Assembly (NCBI GenBank): GCA_951799405.1
Contig: OX637363.1
Span: 1,612,001-1,676,000 of the forward strand
From: Agapetus fuscipes
Lineage: Eukaryota; Arthropoda; Insecta; Trichoptera; Glossosomatidae
Length of the DNA stretch: 64,000 nucleotides
Reading direction: 5' to 3'
Shown: positions 31,567 to 42,059 of the stretch, piece after piece
How the letters are laid out: each line of letters opens with the position of its first letter
Position numbering within the stretch: the stretch's first letter is position 1
Position numbers and translations under genes: made by a program
The notes under the pieces: model-generated
Told to the model about the DNA's origin: nothing
Database searches by the model: none
What the model saw: the letters and a program-made list of their open reading frames with translations, nothing else

Positions 31567-32335
31567 TTGTCTTGTCTTGTATCCTGCCGCCATTCCTCTA
31601 GGGGGGGCCAGTAACTCCACACAAGTGCCTCCACTTGACTCTGTCCCTGCATACTTCTTTCATCTCATCTAATTTCATCACTCTTTTCATGCATGCTCTT
31701 CTCTTGTTTCCACTCTGTAAATTCCATTCATTCGCAATCTCACTTATCTGATCAATCCATTCTTTTCTAGGTCTTCCCCTTCCACGCTTACCTATTACAT
31801 TCCCTTTATACACTCTTTTTGTCAGTCGGTCTTCATTCATCCTTTCAATATGTCCAAACCATCGCATCATACTTCTTTGAACTTTCACTTTCACGCTTTC
31901 TTTTACTCCGCATTCATTCAGAACCCATTCGTTTCTCACTCTATCTTTCAGTGTTTTTCCTGTCATACTTCTCAAATGAGCCATTTCTACGGTGCATACC
32001 TTATTTACTTCTCTTTCATTCACCGTCCATGACTCGCTTCCATACATCAGGGTCGGCAACAATATACAATTGTGTACAGCCATTGTCATTTTCTTTGGTA
32101 TCCTTTTATTCTTCGCTATTCTACCAAACGCTCCTATCACGCATCTTCCTTTGCTGGCACGCTTCTCTAATTCCTTCGTCATCTTACCATTCGCCTCAAA
32201 CTTGCTTCCTAAATAGTCAAACTCATTCACTACTTCAACTTTTTTTCCATTCAAATTAACTGTAAGTTCCTCACATACTTCATTCCTGTCAAAAACTAAT
32301 ATTTTTGTCTTATTCGCATTCACTTTCAAGCTATT
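31567..32335 (-). pseudogene. RT-1 non-LTR retrotransposon 3' part
   Basis: Open frame of 243 residues, the longest RT-1 copy here. It begins MKVNANKTKILVFDRNEVCE, has LMYGSESWTVNEREVNKV and ends RWFGHIERMNEDRLTKRVYK ... GRGRPRKEWIDQ ... KWRHLCG. This is the region after the catalytic box plus the conserved C-terminal tail. The element ends in repeated ACAAG. The frame is intact over 730 nt, so the copy is young. It lies in the synapsin intron, same strand as synapsin. Confidence 0.87.
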
Positions 32336-32443
32336 TTTACAAAACGGTAATTGGTAAATAAAGTTATGTGCAATTTTTAACTTCAGCTAATGCAGCTATG
32401 GATGAAACAAGGAGAGAGTAGGTAAGTGAAATGGGTGACTCAC

Positions 32444-32548
32444 CATGTCAACGTGGCTCGGGAAGTAGGTCTGCTCTATCAAGGGGAAGTTCTCCTTGCC
32501 GAGTCGTCTCTGCAGCTGGAGGAGATGTGCGAAGACCCAGGGCTTGTC
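32444..32548 (-). CDS. Syn: Synapsin, domain C exon (DKPWVFAHLLQLQRRLG)
   Basis: Acceptor TGTTTTCAG, donor ATG|GTGAGT; phase 0 both sides. Reads DKPWVFAHLLQLQRRLGKEN and FPLIEQTYFPSHVDM, the link between the N-terminal and ATP-grasp subdomains. The following segment (expected to start near KFPxVxKxGHxHGG) was not found on the minus strand down to base 1. The intron opening here is therefore either longer than 32 kb or its next exon escaped me. This is the intron that holds TIMP. Confidence 0.96.
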
Positions 32549-32777
32549 CTGAAAACAGAGACAGACAATGGAATTCCTCACAACTATGAAACATTTCAAA
32601 ATACAGTAGAACGAATATTATTATTGTTATTATTTTTTATATTATTCAGACATGCCATTTGGTTGATGATCAAAACAAATATTATTTTGTGAACACCTTT
32701 TTCCCACAAATTTGAAGTTAGAACTTTTTTTCTGAGTGGGAAAATGTCACACTTGTACGGGATGGTCGTCAGCAATC

Positions 32778-32957
32778 TATCTATAATCTATAATCTAAGT
32801 TGCAAGGATATATTCATTCAAAGCTCTCAGATGTATGCCCACAAACAAACACGTGTAGTTCGCGCTTACAAATGCTGATTGTGTACTTACAAATAAAATC
32901 CAAAACTCAAATGAACATAAGCCCTGCAACTCTTGCCGACATTCCCTGAAACAGGGA
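32778..32957 (-). repeat. A repeat, 5' truncated, ATTATAG tail
   Basis: Ends at ATTCCCTGAAACAGGGA. Confidence 0.82.
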
Positions 32958-33110
32958 ATCAATCACAAAATATCTGTTTGTCTTTCTCCTAGCAACTTGG
33001 CTGAGTGACATTACAATTTTGTCTATGTCGATTCACATGCAAATCTTATAGTTGGGATAATCCACGCTCTGCTGTACCTAAACATATTTTTAAACTTCAA
33101 TAAATACAGA

Positions 33111-33304
33111 GGTGGAAGTCTCGATGATCGTCAGTAGAACTTACCGTACCTATTTGAAAATAGGACGGAGTAAACATGGCGAGGCCTGAACAACTGATCG
33201 TTGTTTCATAAAATGGTTCAGCTGTTGATACGCTGCCATGTTTTATTCCATCCTATCTTCAAATATATATGGTAAGATCTACTGACGGCTGTCGTGACTT
33301 TCCC
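33111..33304. mobile_element. Palindromic MITE
   Basis: Arms GGAAGTCTCGATGATCGTCA... and ...GACGGCTGTCGTGACTTTCC, with ATTTGAAAATAGGACGGAGT and CCATCCTATCTTCAAATATA mirrored inside. A related half lies at 15165-15265 (ATGGCGGCGCGTAAACAGCT). Confidence 0.75.
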
Positions 33305-33307
33305 CCC

Positions 33308-33478
33308 AAGGCTGGAAGTCTCATCACCACGGTAATTTTTAACTATAGAATATCGGTAATATTCGTATGACGACTAATCAGCTATTCACTTGCGGCCATC
33401 TTGGATTGACAGGTCTTCATATAAATATTACCGATATTTGGTAGGTAAGAATTACCGTGGTGATGAGACTTCCACCCC
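33308..33478. mobile_element. M-type palindromic MITE
   Basis: CTGGAAGTCTCATCACCACG to CGTGGTGATGAGACTTCCAC. Directly abuts another palindrome (33111-33304). Confidence 0.85.
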
Positions 33479-33812
33479 AGGATTCTTATAATATGTTTGT
33501 TTAAGTCTAAAATTAAAAATGATAGCTCCCATATGACTACAAAGTCTAAACAAATTTTACTGTTATTAATATGAGGAAAATTGTCGTATCGCATGTCACA
33601 TGGCGACACGATTTAAATAAAAATACTGGAGCAGGAAACAATGTTCCCCTGAAAATCATAATCACATAAGTACAGGGGCTTAATGCGCTGTGAAATGGCA
33701 AGCCATTACCTACACAATTTGTACTTGGCGGAGGTTCATAATGGAACTCTATTCTGGGATTGATTTAACCTAGTAGTTGCTAACCTGGGGGCGATCAATC
33801 CCTTGGGGCTCG

Positions 33813-33950
33813 ATTATTACATTATGCGTATCTATTGAAGTAGACATGAAATATCTAAGAATGATTGATAGAAAAAACAAGTCATAGGTTGAGGAATGAT
33901 TTTTTAAGAGAAAGATGTGCTGAAGAGTGTGAAAGTGAAGGTAAAAAACG
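33813..33950 (+). pseudogene. RT-1-related fragment, sister of 23650-24310
   Basis: Same sequence and the same SINE junction (GTAAAAAACGCAACTAAGCT), but without the Harbinger element. Confidence 0.6.
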
Positions 33951-34272
33951 CAACTAAGCTACATATATAGTGTAATTTCTTGCCGCGTTATCCCCGAAGT
34001 GGTCGCATATGGCGATTTGAACCTATTTATTTTTACAGGTAAGGGGGCCGGCCTTACGTCAACCACTTCAGTGGAAGTGGGGATTTCCCAGCTCCCGAAA
34101 AAGCTGGTACTCATTTCTTGTGAAGGCTGAGTAAACCTTGCCGGTATTTTATTTTGGGGTTTGAAATAAACACCGAAACGGGTAATCATTTCTGACACCC
34201 TCGCTCGGTGGGATTCGAACCCGAGCTCACGGCATGGAATGCAAGCACTCTACCAACTGAGCTATCGACCAG
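33948..34272 (-). mobile_element. C SINE, long form
   Basis: Reads forward TGGTCGATAGCTCAGTTGG to TAGCTTAGTTGCG. It sits at the same junction in RT-1 as the copy at 24311. Confidence 0.83.
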
Positions 34273-34283
34273 ACGATGGGGCG

Positions 34284-34614
34284 ATCTGATCTGATCTAAT
34301 CTAATCTAAGTTGCAAAGATATGCAGCATTGGGGAATCACATTATATGCATTTTGACTAGCAGACACGTATAAGTTTGTGCTTGTACATGTGAACCTACA
34401 ACTTAAAAAAACCCAAGCCTCAAATGAACAAATATGAACATATAAAATATTCTATTTTTATGCATTGTAAATGGTTCATGCCGTGTATTAAATCAATAAA
34501 TAAACATACACCCTGCAACTCTTGCCGATCTTCCCTGTAACAGGGGTGCCATTGACAAGGTGAACCATTTTCTACAGCATGGGTGGTCAGCCCCTTATCA
34601 ACCTATAAGTCACA
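34284..34614 (-). repeat. A repeat with an 80-base insert
   Basis: GATTA tail at the left; 34430-34505 is foreign, AT-rich; resumes ACACCCTGCAACTCTTGCCG. Confidence 0.78.
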
Positions 34615-34769
34615 TAACATACACAATAGATTAGAATTTTAAAATCAACAAATATTATGTTTGGACATCAAAATTCTATTTTATTGATTGTAGAGGCATT
34701 AACTTTGTAATCGTTCATCATTCAGGATAAAAGAAAAACAGCTTTGTAAATCATTTTTAATTTTTTTGT

Positions 34770-35026
34770 GCTCCTTGACTGATAGGTTGGTATGAGGCTG
34801 ACCACCCATGCTGTAAAAATCGGTTCACTTTTGCCAATGCCACCCCGGTTCAGGGAACGGCGGCAGAAGTTTCAAGGTTTATGTTCATGTGAGGTTTTGC
34901 TTATTTGTATGCACACATGCAGAATGTGTAGGCGCGAACCTACATGTGCCTGTCTGTGGGCATGCATTTAATATGAGCCTTAAATGTTAACTTATCTTTG
35001 CAGCTTAGATTATAGATTAGAGATAG
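34770..35026 (+). repeat. A repeat, ATTATAG tail
   Basis: Full length. Faces the copy at 34284, forming an inverted pair with a 155-base spacer. Confidence 0.84.
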
Positions 35027-35059
35027 TTAAAAATTCTAATTTAAAAAACCCTAGCCTTA

Positions 35060-35175
35060 GCCTCCAACATTACAGATCAACCGAAATTTATTTCTGTCCT
35101 TACATACTTCCTTCATTTCATCCAGAGTACATAACCTTCTTCATACAAGCTCTCCTTATATTATGACTCTGGATA
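35060..35175 (-). pseudogene. RT-1-related end fragment
   Basis: CTTCATTTCATCCAGAGTAC and ATAACCTTCTTCATACAAGC match the same coding tail as at 23130. It lies between an A repeat and the synapsin exon at 35211. Confidence 0.5.
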
Positions 35176-35210
35176 TCCTTTCAGAAGAATGAAGCAGATG
35201 TCGAGTTTAC

Positions 35211-35337
35211 CTGGAAGTTGTAGATGGCATTGAGTGAGTTGATGGACGGCACTCCACCAAACTTGAGGCCCAGCAGCAGCGCGCGGTGCTCCTCTCCAGC
35301 GTCACGCAGGTTCTGGCGCACCAGCACAAAGTCGGGC
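35211..35337 (-). CDS. Syn: Synapsin, domain C exon (RPDFVLVRQ to NAIYNFQ)
   Basis: Acceptor TTCCAG, donor CAG|GTAAAC; phase 2 in, phase 0 out. Reads RPDFVLVRQNLRDAGEEHRA, LLLGLKFGGVPSINSLNAI and YNFQ. The GLKxGGVPSINSLxxIYxF run is nearly invariant in synapsins from flies to mammals. The codons are GC-rich compared with the AT-rich surroundings, as in the other synapsin exons. Confidence 0.97.
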
Positions 35338-35359
35338 CTGGAACATGGCACATGCCCAC

Positions 35360-35766
35360 AATATTACTCAACGTGGACCATTCATTCTTCTTCTTCGTGT
35401 CAGCTTTACACCATATTGGCCCAGTAACGAGCAATGTCTACAGCTCTTTGGTTTCCCGCAAAGAGATCATCCATGGAGCAGCTTGTCGGACAGGAGGGAG
35501 TCCGTCCCTCGGGAAGCATTGTCCCTCCTGTCTGACCATTCATTAAGTATAGGTTTTTATTTATCATTATTAGCTCAAAAGCCTTGGGTGGGCATTGGCT
35601 GAATCCAGGATTCTCCTTTACTCTTGCCTGTCCATCGCCTTTGCTCTCCAGCTACGTATGACTGCCTTGACTGCATCTGCGTCGACACCGTCCATCTATA
35701 TTCTATCGCATTTTTGGCTTTTCTGAGGTGGAATTCAATTGTTCTTACCGTGTCTATTTGAAGCAT
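35360..35766 (-). repeat. Unclassified repeat, possibly LINE-derived
   Basis: Between the domain C exon at 35211-35337 and an F repeat. It contains TCTTCTTCTTCG near 35388 (reverse GAAGAAGA tail) and AGGAGGGAGTCCGTCCCTCG / CATTGTCCCTCCTGTC, partly self-complementary. Short open frames carry no recognised domain. Confidence 0.35.
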
Positions 35767-36246
35767 TGAGTAATAACACAGGAGCAGAAACTACTGCATT
35801 GATACCTACATACTCTCTACCACTTTTGTCTCAGTCATGCCAAACGTTGCAGTAGTGAAGTCATATAAAACATGTTTTTACTTGTCAATTTTCATGTTTT
35901 CTTGCTTTCTCCATTTTGTGTTTTGACAGCTAATTACAACACATGCCATAATATCTTAAAATAATGCCCTTTTCCTTAAAAATTCGTCAATTTTATCCAT
36001 CAAAGGATTTATACTACATGCGTCTATGTTCGGACTGCTCCTGGCATAGTACGCATGCGGCAATGCTGCCACCTTTTTAGATTTTTTTTACATTCGCCCG
36101 GGTTTTTTTGTACACATGAAAATGCAACTGTGAAGTTATTTTTTCTCTTTCTTACTAATGACCATTTTCGTAAGTAAGTTGAAACAGATAATGTCTATTT
36201 TAGTTAAAATAATTTCTGGTCCAGAGATTTCCTAAGTCAATGGGCT
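35764..36246 (+). repeat. F repeat, most complete copy
   Basis: GCATTGAGTAATAACACAGGAGCAGAAACT (in two overlapping motifs) to GAGATTTCCTAAGTCAATGG. About 480 bp without interruption; useful as a reference. Confidence 0.75.
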
Positions 36247-36324
36247 CACCTGAACAAATGGAAGCGTTCTATTTTAAGTCAACGGGGCACTATTCCAATA
36301 GTTGATTTTTAAAATGTACACAAT

Positions 36325-36578
36325 CCCTTGACTTATAGGTTGGTATGAGGCTGACCACCCATGCTGTAAAAAATGGTTCACTTTGACAAAGACACCCCTG
36401 TTTCAGGGAAGGTCGGCAAAGGTTGCAGGGCTTATGTTCATTTGATCTTTGGTTTTTAATTTGTAAGTAGGTACACATGCAGGATTTGTAAGTGCGAATT
36501 TAAACGTGTCTGTTTGTGGACATGCATTTAATATGAATTTGAAATGTAAATATATCTTTACAAATTGGATTATAGATT
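36325..36578 (+). repeat. A repeat
   Basis: Full length; tail GATTATAGATTA. Confidence 0.85.
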
Positions 36579-36599
36579 AAATATATATATATCTCTTTG

Positions 36600-37290
36600 A
36601 TTAGCTTGAAATAAGTAAGCGAGCCCTCTGTCGTGTAAGAATGACAAATAAAAAACTTTCCCACCATGTGGGATATCCCCCGCACTCGCTAAGACACGCC
36701 TCCAAACCAATCACAGTGAGAGAAAGTCGCTAAGCAACAGAAAGTACTTAAATAGACTCTCGATCGAGTTTTCAGCAGTCTGTCTCAGTATTTTAAGCGA
36801 GTAAGCGTGTTTTCGCGCTCAATTACGTAAATTTAAAGATCGCGGGTAAATTTTTATTTTTCAACACGTTTTTTGAAATGTTGAAAAGTGATACAAAATA
36901 AAAAGTGTAGACAATAAATCAAATTACATAAAAAATATATGAAATAAATTTATCATACCTCGCTTTATTATTTAATAAAATAATTTTACCGAACGTAATC
37001 AGAACAAAATTTGAATGAGTCGTATGTAAACAAAAGTGGCAATTTAGGTTTTTTTTAAATCAAATAAAATATACAGCAATAAACTAAATAAGTTAATAGC
37101 ACTTACGGTTATAAAATATTTTTCATCCTTAAACAAAGTGATGGGAATTAAGTGTGTTTACAAATATTTTCAATGGATTACTTGAAATAAAATAAAGTGC
37201 CATGTGAAAGCCAACATAGGAGCAGCAGCAGGGAGCTTGCGCTAACACATGTAAATTACTATTTATTACTACTCGCGTTAAGTATATAGT
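36600..37290. other. Unclassified stretch with a promoter-like segment
   Basis: 36715-36800 has AGCAACAG, a TATA-like TACTTAAATAG (36748) and an initiator-like TCAGTA about 35-40 bases on. That is typical of a Pol II promoter, possibly of an LTR element. The rest is AT-rich without coding sequence. Interpretation tentative. Confidence 0.25.
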
Positions 37291-37424
37291 GTGTTCCAGG
37301 GGTGGTTTCAGAATAATGTAAGTCATTTTGAATTCATAAAATGTTGTTATGACATTAAATTTATTGTATTTTATTATGTGTTAACATTTTGGTTTTTATT
37401 TATTTTTTTTATTATGAAGGTTTT

Positions 37425-37690
37425 GATAAGAAATCCTGTGCGGGAGGCTCCCCCCTTCTTGAAAGGCTTGGGGGCCGCAGGGTGTTGCTTGAGTTGTTGC
37501 TTCTGTCGTGGAGCGCTGCAAGGAAGTGGCGATTGATGTTGGTTTTGAATGAAACAAACCAGATTAAATTGAGAAGGGAACATAGACACTGGTACGTAGA
37601 TCATTCCATATACGGGCAGCTTAGCAAAGTAAATGAGTCATGAAAAGCCAAGATCTCATAGTTTTGAGGTGTGTCTGTGTTTTATGAAAA
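37425..37690 (-). pseudogene. Same LINE family, 3' fragment
   Basis: VPVSMFPSQFNLVCF matches the 39945 copy, followed by the 3' end GGGAGCCTCCCGCACAGGAT TTCTT. Confidence 0.7.
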
Positions 37691-37711
37691 GCTGTATAGA
37701 AGACTTATAGG

Positions 37712-38522
37712 CAGGCTCGGATTAAGGGTGGTTCGAGCTGTGCGACCGAACCAGGGCCCATGCGTCCTTGCCCCCCCCCTGAGACGTTTTAGAAAAATAT
37801 ACTCAAATATTTTTTTGGCAGAGATTCATTGGAGGGCTCAAATTTAAAAAAAAATCATGACCACGCTAATCTAATCTAATCTAAGTTGCAAAGATATGTT
37901 ACATTGGAGATTCACATTACATGCATTCTCACAACCAGACACGTACAAGTTCGCGCTTGCACATGCCTCATGTGAACCTACAACATAAAAACCAAATCTC
38001 AAATGGACATACACCCTGCAACTCTTGCCGTCCTTCCCTGAGACAGGGGTGACATTGGCAAAGTGAACCATTTTTACAGCATGGGTGGTCAGCCGCATAC
38101 CAACCTATAAGTCAAGGAACACACACACACGACAAATTACATTTTATACATCACTAAATAATAACGCCCTCATAGATTTTTTGGAAATTAATTAATTATT
38201 ATAAGGGATATTTACTTTTAATTATTTTTGGAGTCCGAATCAAAAGCAGCCGTCGAGACCAAAAATGCCCATGGCAACTTATATGAACTTGTGTATATTT
38301 TTGTACAAAAAGGATAAGACGAAGCTCGCTCTTACAAGTGTCATAGACCTCCCGAAGAGGTTTCCCAAAACAAACTCAAAGAGCCGTCGGTAATTGTTTT
38401 GGTTCGCAGTAAGTATACATTGTTTGGTTGGCGCGGGGAGGTGGTGGTGGGAGGGGATAGAGGGTTGGGGGTCCCCTGACTTTCCCCGCACCAGGGCCCC
38501 CAGTGGTCTTAATCCGGGCCTG
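37712..38522. mobile_element. Same hAT family, interrupted by an A repeat
   Basis: Left end CAGGCTCGGATTAA, right end TTAATCCGGGCCTG. An A repeat (37866-38118) sits inside. Target duplication not recognisable. Confidence 0.75.
37866..38120 (-). repeat. A repeat, GATTA tail, inside a hAT
   Basis: Full length; close to the copies at 10135 and 2928. Confidence 0.87.
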
Positions 38523-38671
38523 TGGGTACTATCAAAATACAAACCTAACCTTAAATTAACATACAATTCAACTATAGCCGACTTTCCATAAAACAGAGGT
38601 GATATTGGGAAAGTGAACCATTTTCTTACAGCACGGGTGGTGAGCCTCATACCAAAATATAAGTCAAGGGT
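38523..38671 (-). repeat. A repeat, 5' half, decayed
   Basis: Recognised from GTGAACCATTTTCTTACAGC and GGTGAGCCTCATACC. Confidence 0.65.
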
Positions 38672-38935
38672 TTCTGTATTTTTTGTTATCAAATTTTGGA
38701 ATAGCACCGCACGGATTTAAAGTTGAACCCTTCAATTCGTTCAGGTGAGCCATTGTGATGAAGAAAAGGAAATTCGAATGAAAATGGCTGATGCGGGATT
38801 ATCCCAAATTAATCATGTGTCACAAGCCCGGCTTACGAAGTGGATGTAAAATAAATTCGTAATTACCGATTGTCAAATTTGACATGAAACACTAATATGG
38901 ATCTGTAATCTAAATTGCAGTGACATTATATTATT

Positions 38936-39074
38936 ATCTATATCGACGGTTAAAATAAAGTACTGGCGACAAAATTTTATAAGCGACAATATTTAATATG
39001 CGGCAAAAACAAAATTGTTCAGGAGAGCAGTTTAAAGTTTGAGATTGCTGAAAAATGGCGAAAAATACGTTCGC
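38936..39074. mobile_element. K element, left part
   Basis: ATATCGACGGTTAAAATAAA, GCGACAATATTTAATATGCG and TTGTTCAGGAGAGCAG. Joined to a truncated A repeat at 39075. Confidence 0.65.
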
Positions 39075-39172
39075 GTGAGGTCTTTCCCCGAAACCGGGTG
39101 GCTTGGCAAAAGTGAACCAAGTTTTTACAGCAGGGGGGGTCAGCCTCATAGCAACCTATTAGTCAAGGAACA
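39075..39172 (-). repeat. A repeat, 5' part
   Basis: CCCGAAACCGGGTGGCTTGG and GGGTCAGCCTCATAGCAACC. Confidence 0.68.
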
Positions 39173-39177
39173 GTTAA

Positions 39178-39352
39178 AAAATATCGACGGTTAAAAGGCA
39201 ATAGGGCATAAGCGACATAAACTAAATTGTTCAGGAGAGCAGAACTTTAATGTTTGAGATTGTAGAAAATGGCATAACTTTTTTATTTTTTATCATATCG
39301 TTAAAATCAAAACAGCTCTAAAATCAAAGAAATAAAGGCATTGATTGGCAAA
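39178..39352. mobile_element. K element, left part
   Basis: ATATCGACGGTTAAAAGGCA through CAGGAGAGCAGAACTTTAAT to AAATAAAGGCATTGATTGG, where a dimeric SINE begins. Confidence 0.7.
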
Positions 39353-39357
39353 AAAAC

Positions 39358-39851
39358 CGCATCTAAGCTACACATATAGTGTAACTTATTGCCTGCGTTA
39401 TCCCCGAGGGGGTCACATGTGGCGCTTCGGGACCTATTTATTTTTACAGGTAAGGGGGCCGGCCTCACACTAACCACTTTCAGCTGAAGTGGAGGTTTCC
39501 CAGCCCCCGGGGGAGCTGGTTCTCATTTCTTGTGAAGGCTAAGTAAACCTTTGACATCAAACCCTTGCTCTCGGCATGGAATGCAAGCATTCTACCAATT
39601 GAGTTATCGACCTTTTTACGAGCTTGATCGTCGTCGCTACAAAGCGCCAATTCTCAAACAAGACCCAGTTGCTGTAAGGCTGGATGGACCTTTGGTGACT
39701 GGTCATTGGTAAAGGTTGTATGAATTTTTCAACCCAGCGAAGAGCAAATTTAAAAATATAAATGGTATATACTTTTTGTGCTCCGCCGGGAATCGAACCC
39801 ACAACCTTCCCATTCTGTGTCCGAAGTGTTACCACTGAACTACGAACCGGT
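39358..39851 (-). mobile_element. Dimeric SINE, full length
   Basis: C followed by B, ending at GTACCGGTTCGTAGTTCAGT read forward. Box B of both modules recognisable. Confidence 0.87.
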
Positions 39852-39856
39852 ACGGA

Positions 39857-39928
39857 CTGGGCATGCACTGAATATGAATTTCTAATGTTAATTTAACTTT
39901 GCAACTTAGATTATAGATTATTATTAGT
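39857..39928 (+). repeat. A repeat, 3' end only
   Basis: TTTGCAACTTAGATTATAGA TTATTATT, next to a dimeric SINE head. Confidence 0.68.
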
Positions 39929-39944
39929 AGAGTAAAAAAACGCG

Positions 39945-40800
39945 AGTATTTTTTTTTTTTCCCCAATTCTTGAGAGTCTTGGGGGTCTATGTCACCCTGG
40001 AAGGGTGCCGCAGAGGTGTTGCTTGAGTTCTTGGTGCTGTCGTAAGGCGCTGCAAGGAAGTGGTGATTGATGTTGGTTTTGAATAAAACCGGATTAAATT
40101 GGGAAGGGAACACAGATACTGGTAGACCATTCCATAAACGGGCAGTTCGGCAAAGGAATGAGTCATGAAAACGCCAAGTTCTCATAGTTTTGAGATCGAC
40201 TGCAAAGGGATGAATGAGAGTCGTACTACGAGTTTCCCTTTCTGAAATGCGAGGGGGAGGGATTAATGAATGGAGCTCATTAGAACAAGCTCCGTGGTAA
40301 TATCGATAAAAAAGACTGAGCATTCCAACTTTTCTTCTGTGCTGGAGCGGCTGCAGATCGGATGTCAGAGAAGGATTATTGATCAACCTCACTGCCCTTT
40401 TTTGCACGGAATCAAGTTGGTCACTCAACTTCTTGGACATACCACACCAGAGATGGCTGCCATACTCGATAATGGGGCGGATTTGGGATTTATACAGAGT
40501 CAATAACTGGGCTGAAGTAAAAAACCTACGGGCTCTGTATAATATGGCGAGTCGCCGGAAAGCGGAAGTTGTGCGAGACTCAATAGCATCATGGTATTTT
40601 AACTGATGACAGAGAAACAACAAGAAGATTTAAGTGTTCAAGGTTAGAGAGGGAGACATTGTCGAAAGTTGGGAGATAGTTGTTTGGAATCCTGTTTAAG
40701 GATATCAGACATGCTTGAGTCTTTTTGATGTTGAACTCTACAAGGTTGTCAGTGCCCCAACGGCTGACAGCCCTGAGATCTGTATAATAAGAACTCTGAC
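39945..40800 (-). pseudogene. Jockey/I-like LINE, ORF2 C-terminal region
   Basis: The main frame reads RRLAILYRARRFFTSAQLLT, LYKSQIRPIIEYGSHLWCGM, VQKRAVRLINNPSLTSDLQP, then WNGLPVSVFPSQFNPVLFKT and a Cys-poor tail. This is the region after the RT core of Jockey/I-group LINEs. Upstream (40620-40800) continues in another frame, so it is frameshifted. The 3' end, with an A run near 39952, is shared with the tail of one SINE type (see findings). Confidence 0.82.
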
Positions 40801-41052
40801 TATATTTTCTTTATAAATTAATTAAGTACGCAAGGTGAACTTTGGAGATTGAATCTCTCTTGTTTCCTTCTTTTTCCCACTTTTCTTTTCTCTTGTCGGA
40901 AATTTAATATCCTTTTGAAAATGAAAATAATCTTTTTTTATTCAACGATGTCTATGTAAATAGCTCTTATAAAAACTCAACTAAGCTACACGCAGAGTGC
41001 GTCTTCTTGCTACGTTTTTCCCCGAAGGGCTTAGCTTTGGCTTAAATAAAAC

Positions 41053-41378
41053 ATATCGACGGTTAAAAGGCAATATGGCATAAGCGACAAAAATGCAATT
41101 ACGGACCGATTCCGGTTTTGATTCATGGTTTTGATTATCACGATATGATAAAAAAATAAAAGTGATATCATTTTTCTGCAATCTCAAACTTAAAACTGCT
41201 CTCCTGAACAATAGCGGCCTTATTCATTAGATTGGTTGAACCCAAAACCGGAGTTAAACCAGCTTACTAGTATGGGAAAACTGACTTTATACTGGTTTAA
41301 AAATTAAAATCTTTTTATGAATAAGGCAGTTTAGTTTTTGTCGCTTACGCCTTTTACACCTTTTAACCGTCGATATTA
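41053..41378. mobile_element. K element with both ends and a nested MITE
   Basis: ATATCGACGGTTAAAAGGCA and CCTTTTAACCGTCGATAT, with TTGTCGCTTACG mirrored. Inside, GGCCTTATTCATTAGA... to ...TATGAATAAGGC (41218-41330) is a smaller nested TIR element. Confidence 0.8.
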
Positions 41379-41422
41379 TTTTTTTGTACAAAATTGGCAT
41401 CTTTTTTGTTTTCTATCTTTTG

Positions 41423-41706
41423 ACCGGTCCGTGGCAGTCCAGTGGCAACACTTCGGACTCGTAAATGGAAGGTTGTGGGTTCGAATCCCGGCAAAGCACA
41501 AAAAATACCATTTATATTTTCAAATTTGCTCTTCGCTGGGTTGAAAAATTCATACACCTTTACCAAAGACCGGCCACTAAAGGTCCATCCAGCCTTACAG
41601 CAACTGGGTCTTGCTTGAGAATTGGCGTTTTCTACAGCGACGACCAAGCTCGCAGAGGGCTCTTGAGATGTGATACACACAAAAATAACGCTGACCAAAG
41701 AAATCA
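41423..41706 (+). mobile_element. B SINE, plain tail
   Basis: GACCGGTCCGTGGCAGTCCA head to CAAAGAAATCAGCC. Box B GGTTCGAATCC intact. Adjacent to a hAT end and synapsin exon at 41891. Confidence 0.85.
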
Positions 41707-41738
41707 GCCATTTTTTTTTAAATCTTTAACGTTGTGAA

Positions 41739-41841
41739 AAAATAGGGGGGGGGGGGGTAATTTACGGGGAGGGGAGAGCATATACGGGACCCCGAGCTTT
41801 TCCCCGCACCAGGGCCCCCAGAGGGGTTAATCCGGGCCTGG
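41739..41841. mobile_element. Same hAT family, right end only
   Basis: G run, then CCCCGCACCAGGGCCCCCAG and TTAATCCGGGCCTG. It ends 50 bases before the synapsin exon at 41891. Confidence 0.8.
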
Positions 41842-41890
41842 CAGTACGGGTGACTCTTAAGAACTGTCCTGAGTAAGTCTAAGCACCTAC

Positions 41891-41976
41891 CTGAACCCCC
41901 TGGCGACCTTGGTGCTGTTCCTGATGACAGCCATGGAGACGTTTACTCCATCAGCGCTGGCGGAGAGAGACAGCTC
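41891..41976 (-). CDS. Syn: Synapsin, domain C exon (ELSLSASADG)
   Basis: Acceptor TTTTTCAG, donor CAG|GTAGGT; phase 0 in, phase 2 out. The 28 codons read ELSLSASADGVNVSMAVIRN then STKVARGF and the first two bases of an Arg codon. This matches the domain C segment in which a central strand is followed by the conserved VARSFRPDFVL motif; RPDFVL continues in the next exon. A hAT-type element end sits 50 bases downstream of the donor in genome order. Confidence 0.93.
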
Positions 41977-42059
41977 CTGAAAAAGAAACATCACCATGAA
42001 AATCGATTCCACAATAATTTACAATATAATCTGAGATCTAGGTCGCAAAGGCATGCTTA

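Noticed and set aside
1..32443. Remaining synapsin domain C exons on the minus strand
   Set aside because: Looked for segments like GHCHGG, DAKYDIHVQKIG and GNWKTN in reverse and found none I could defend.
32426..32692. 88-codon plus frame near 32426
   Set aside because: Antisense of the synapsin exon 32444-32548.
40270..40606. Plus-strand frames of 75-78 codons
   Set aside because: Antisense of the LINE ORF at 39945-40800, which has the recognisable protein.
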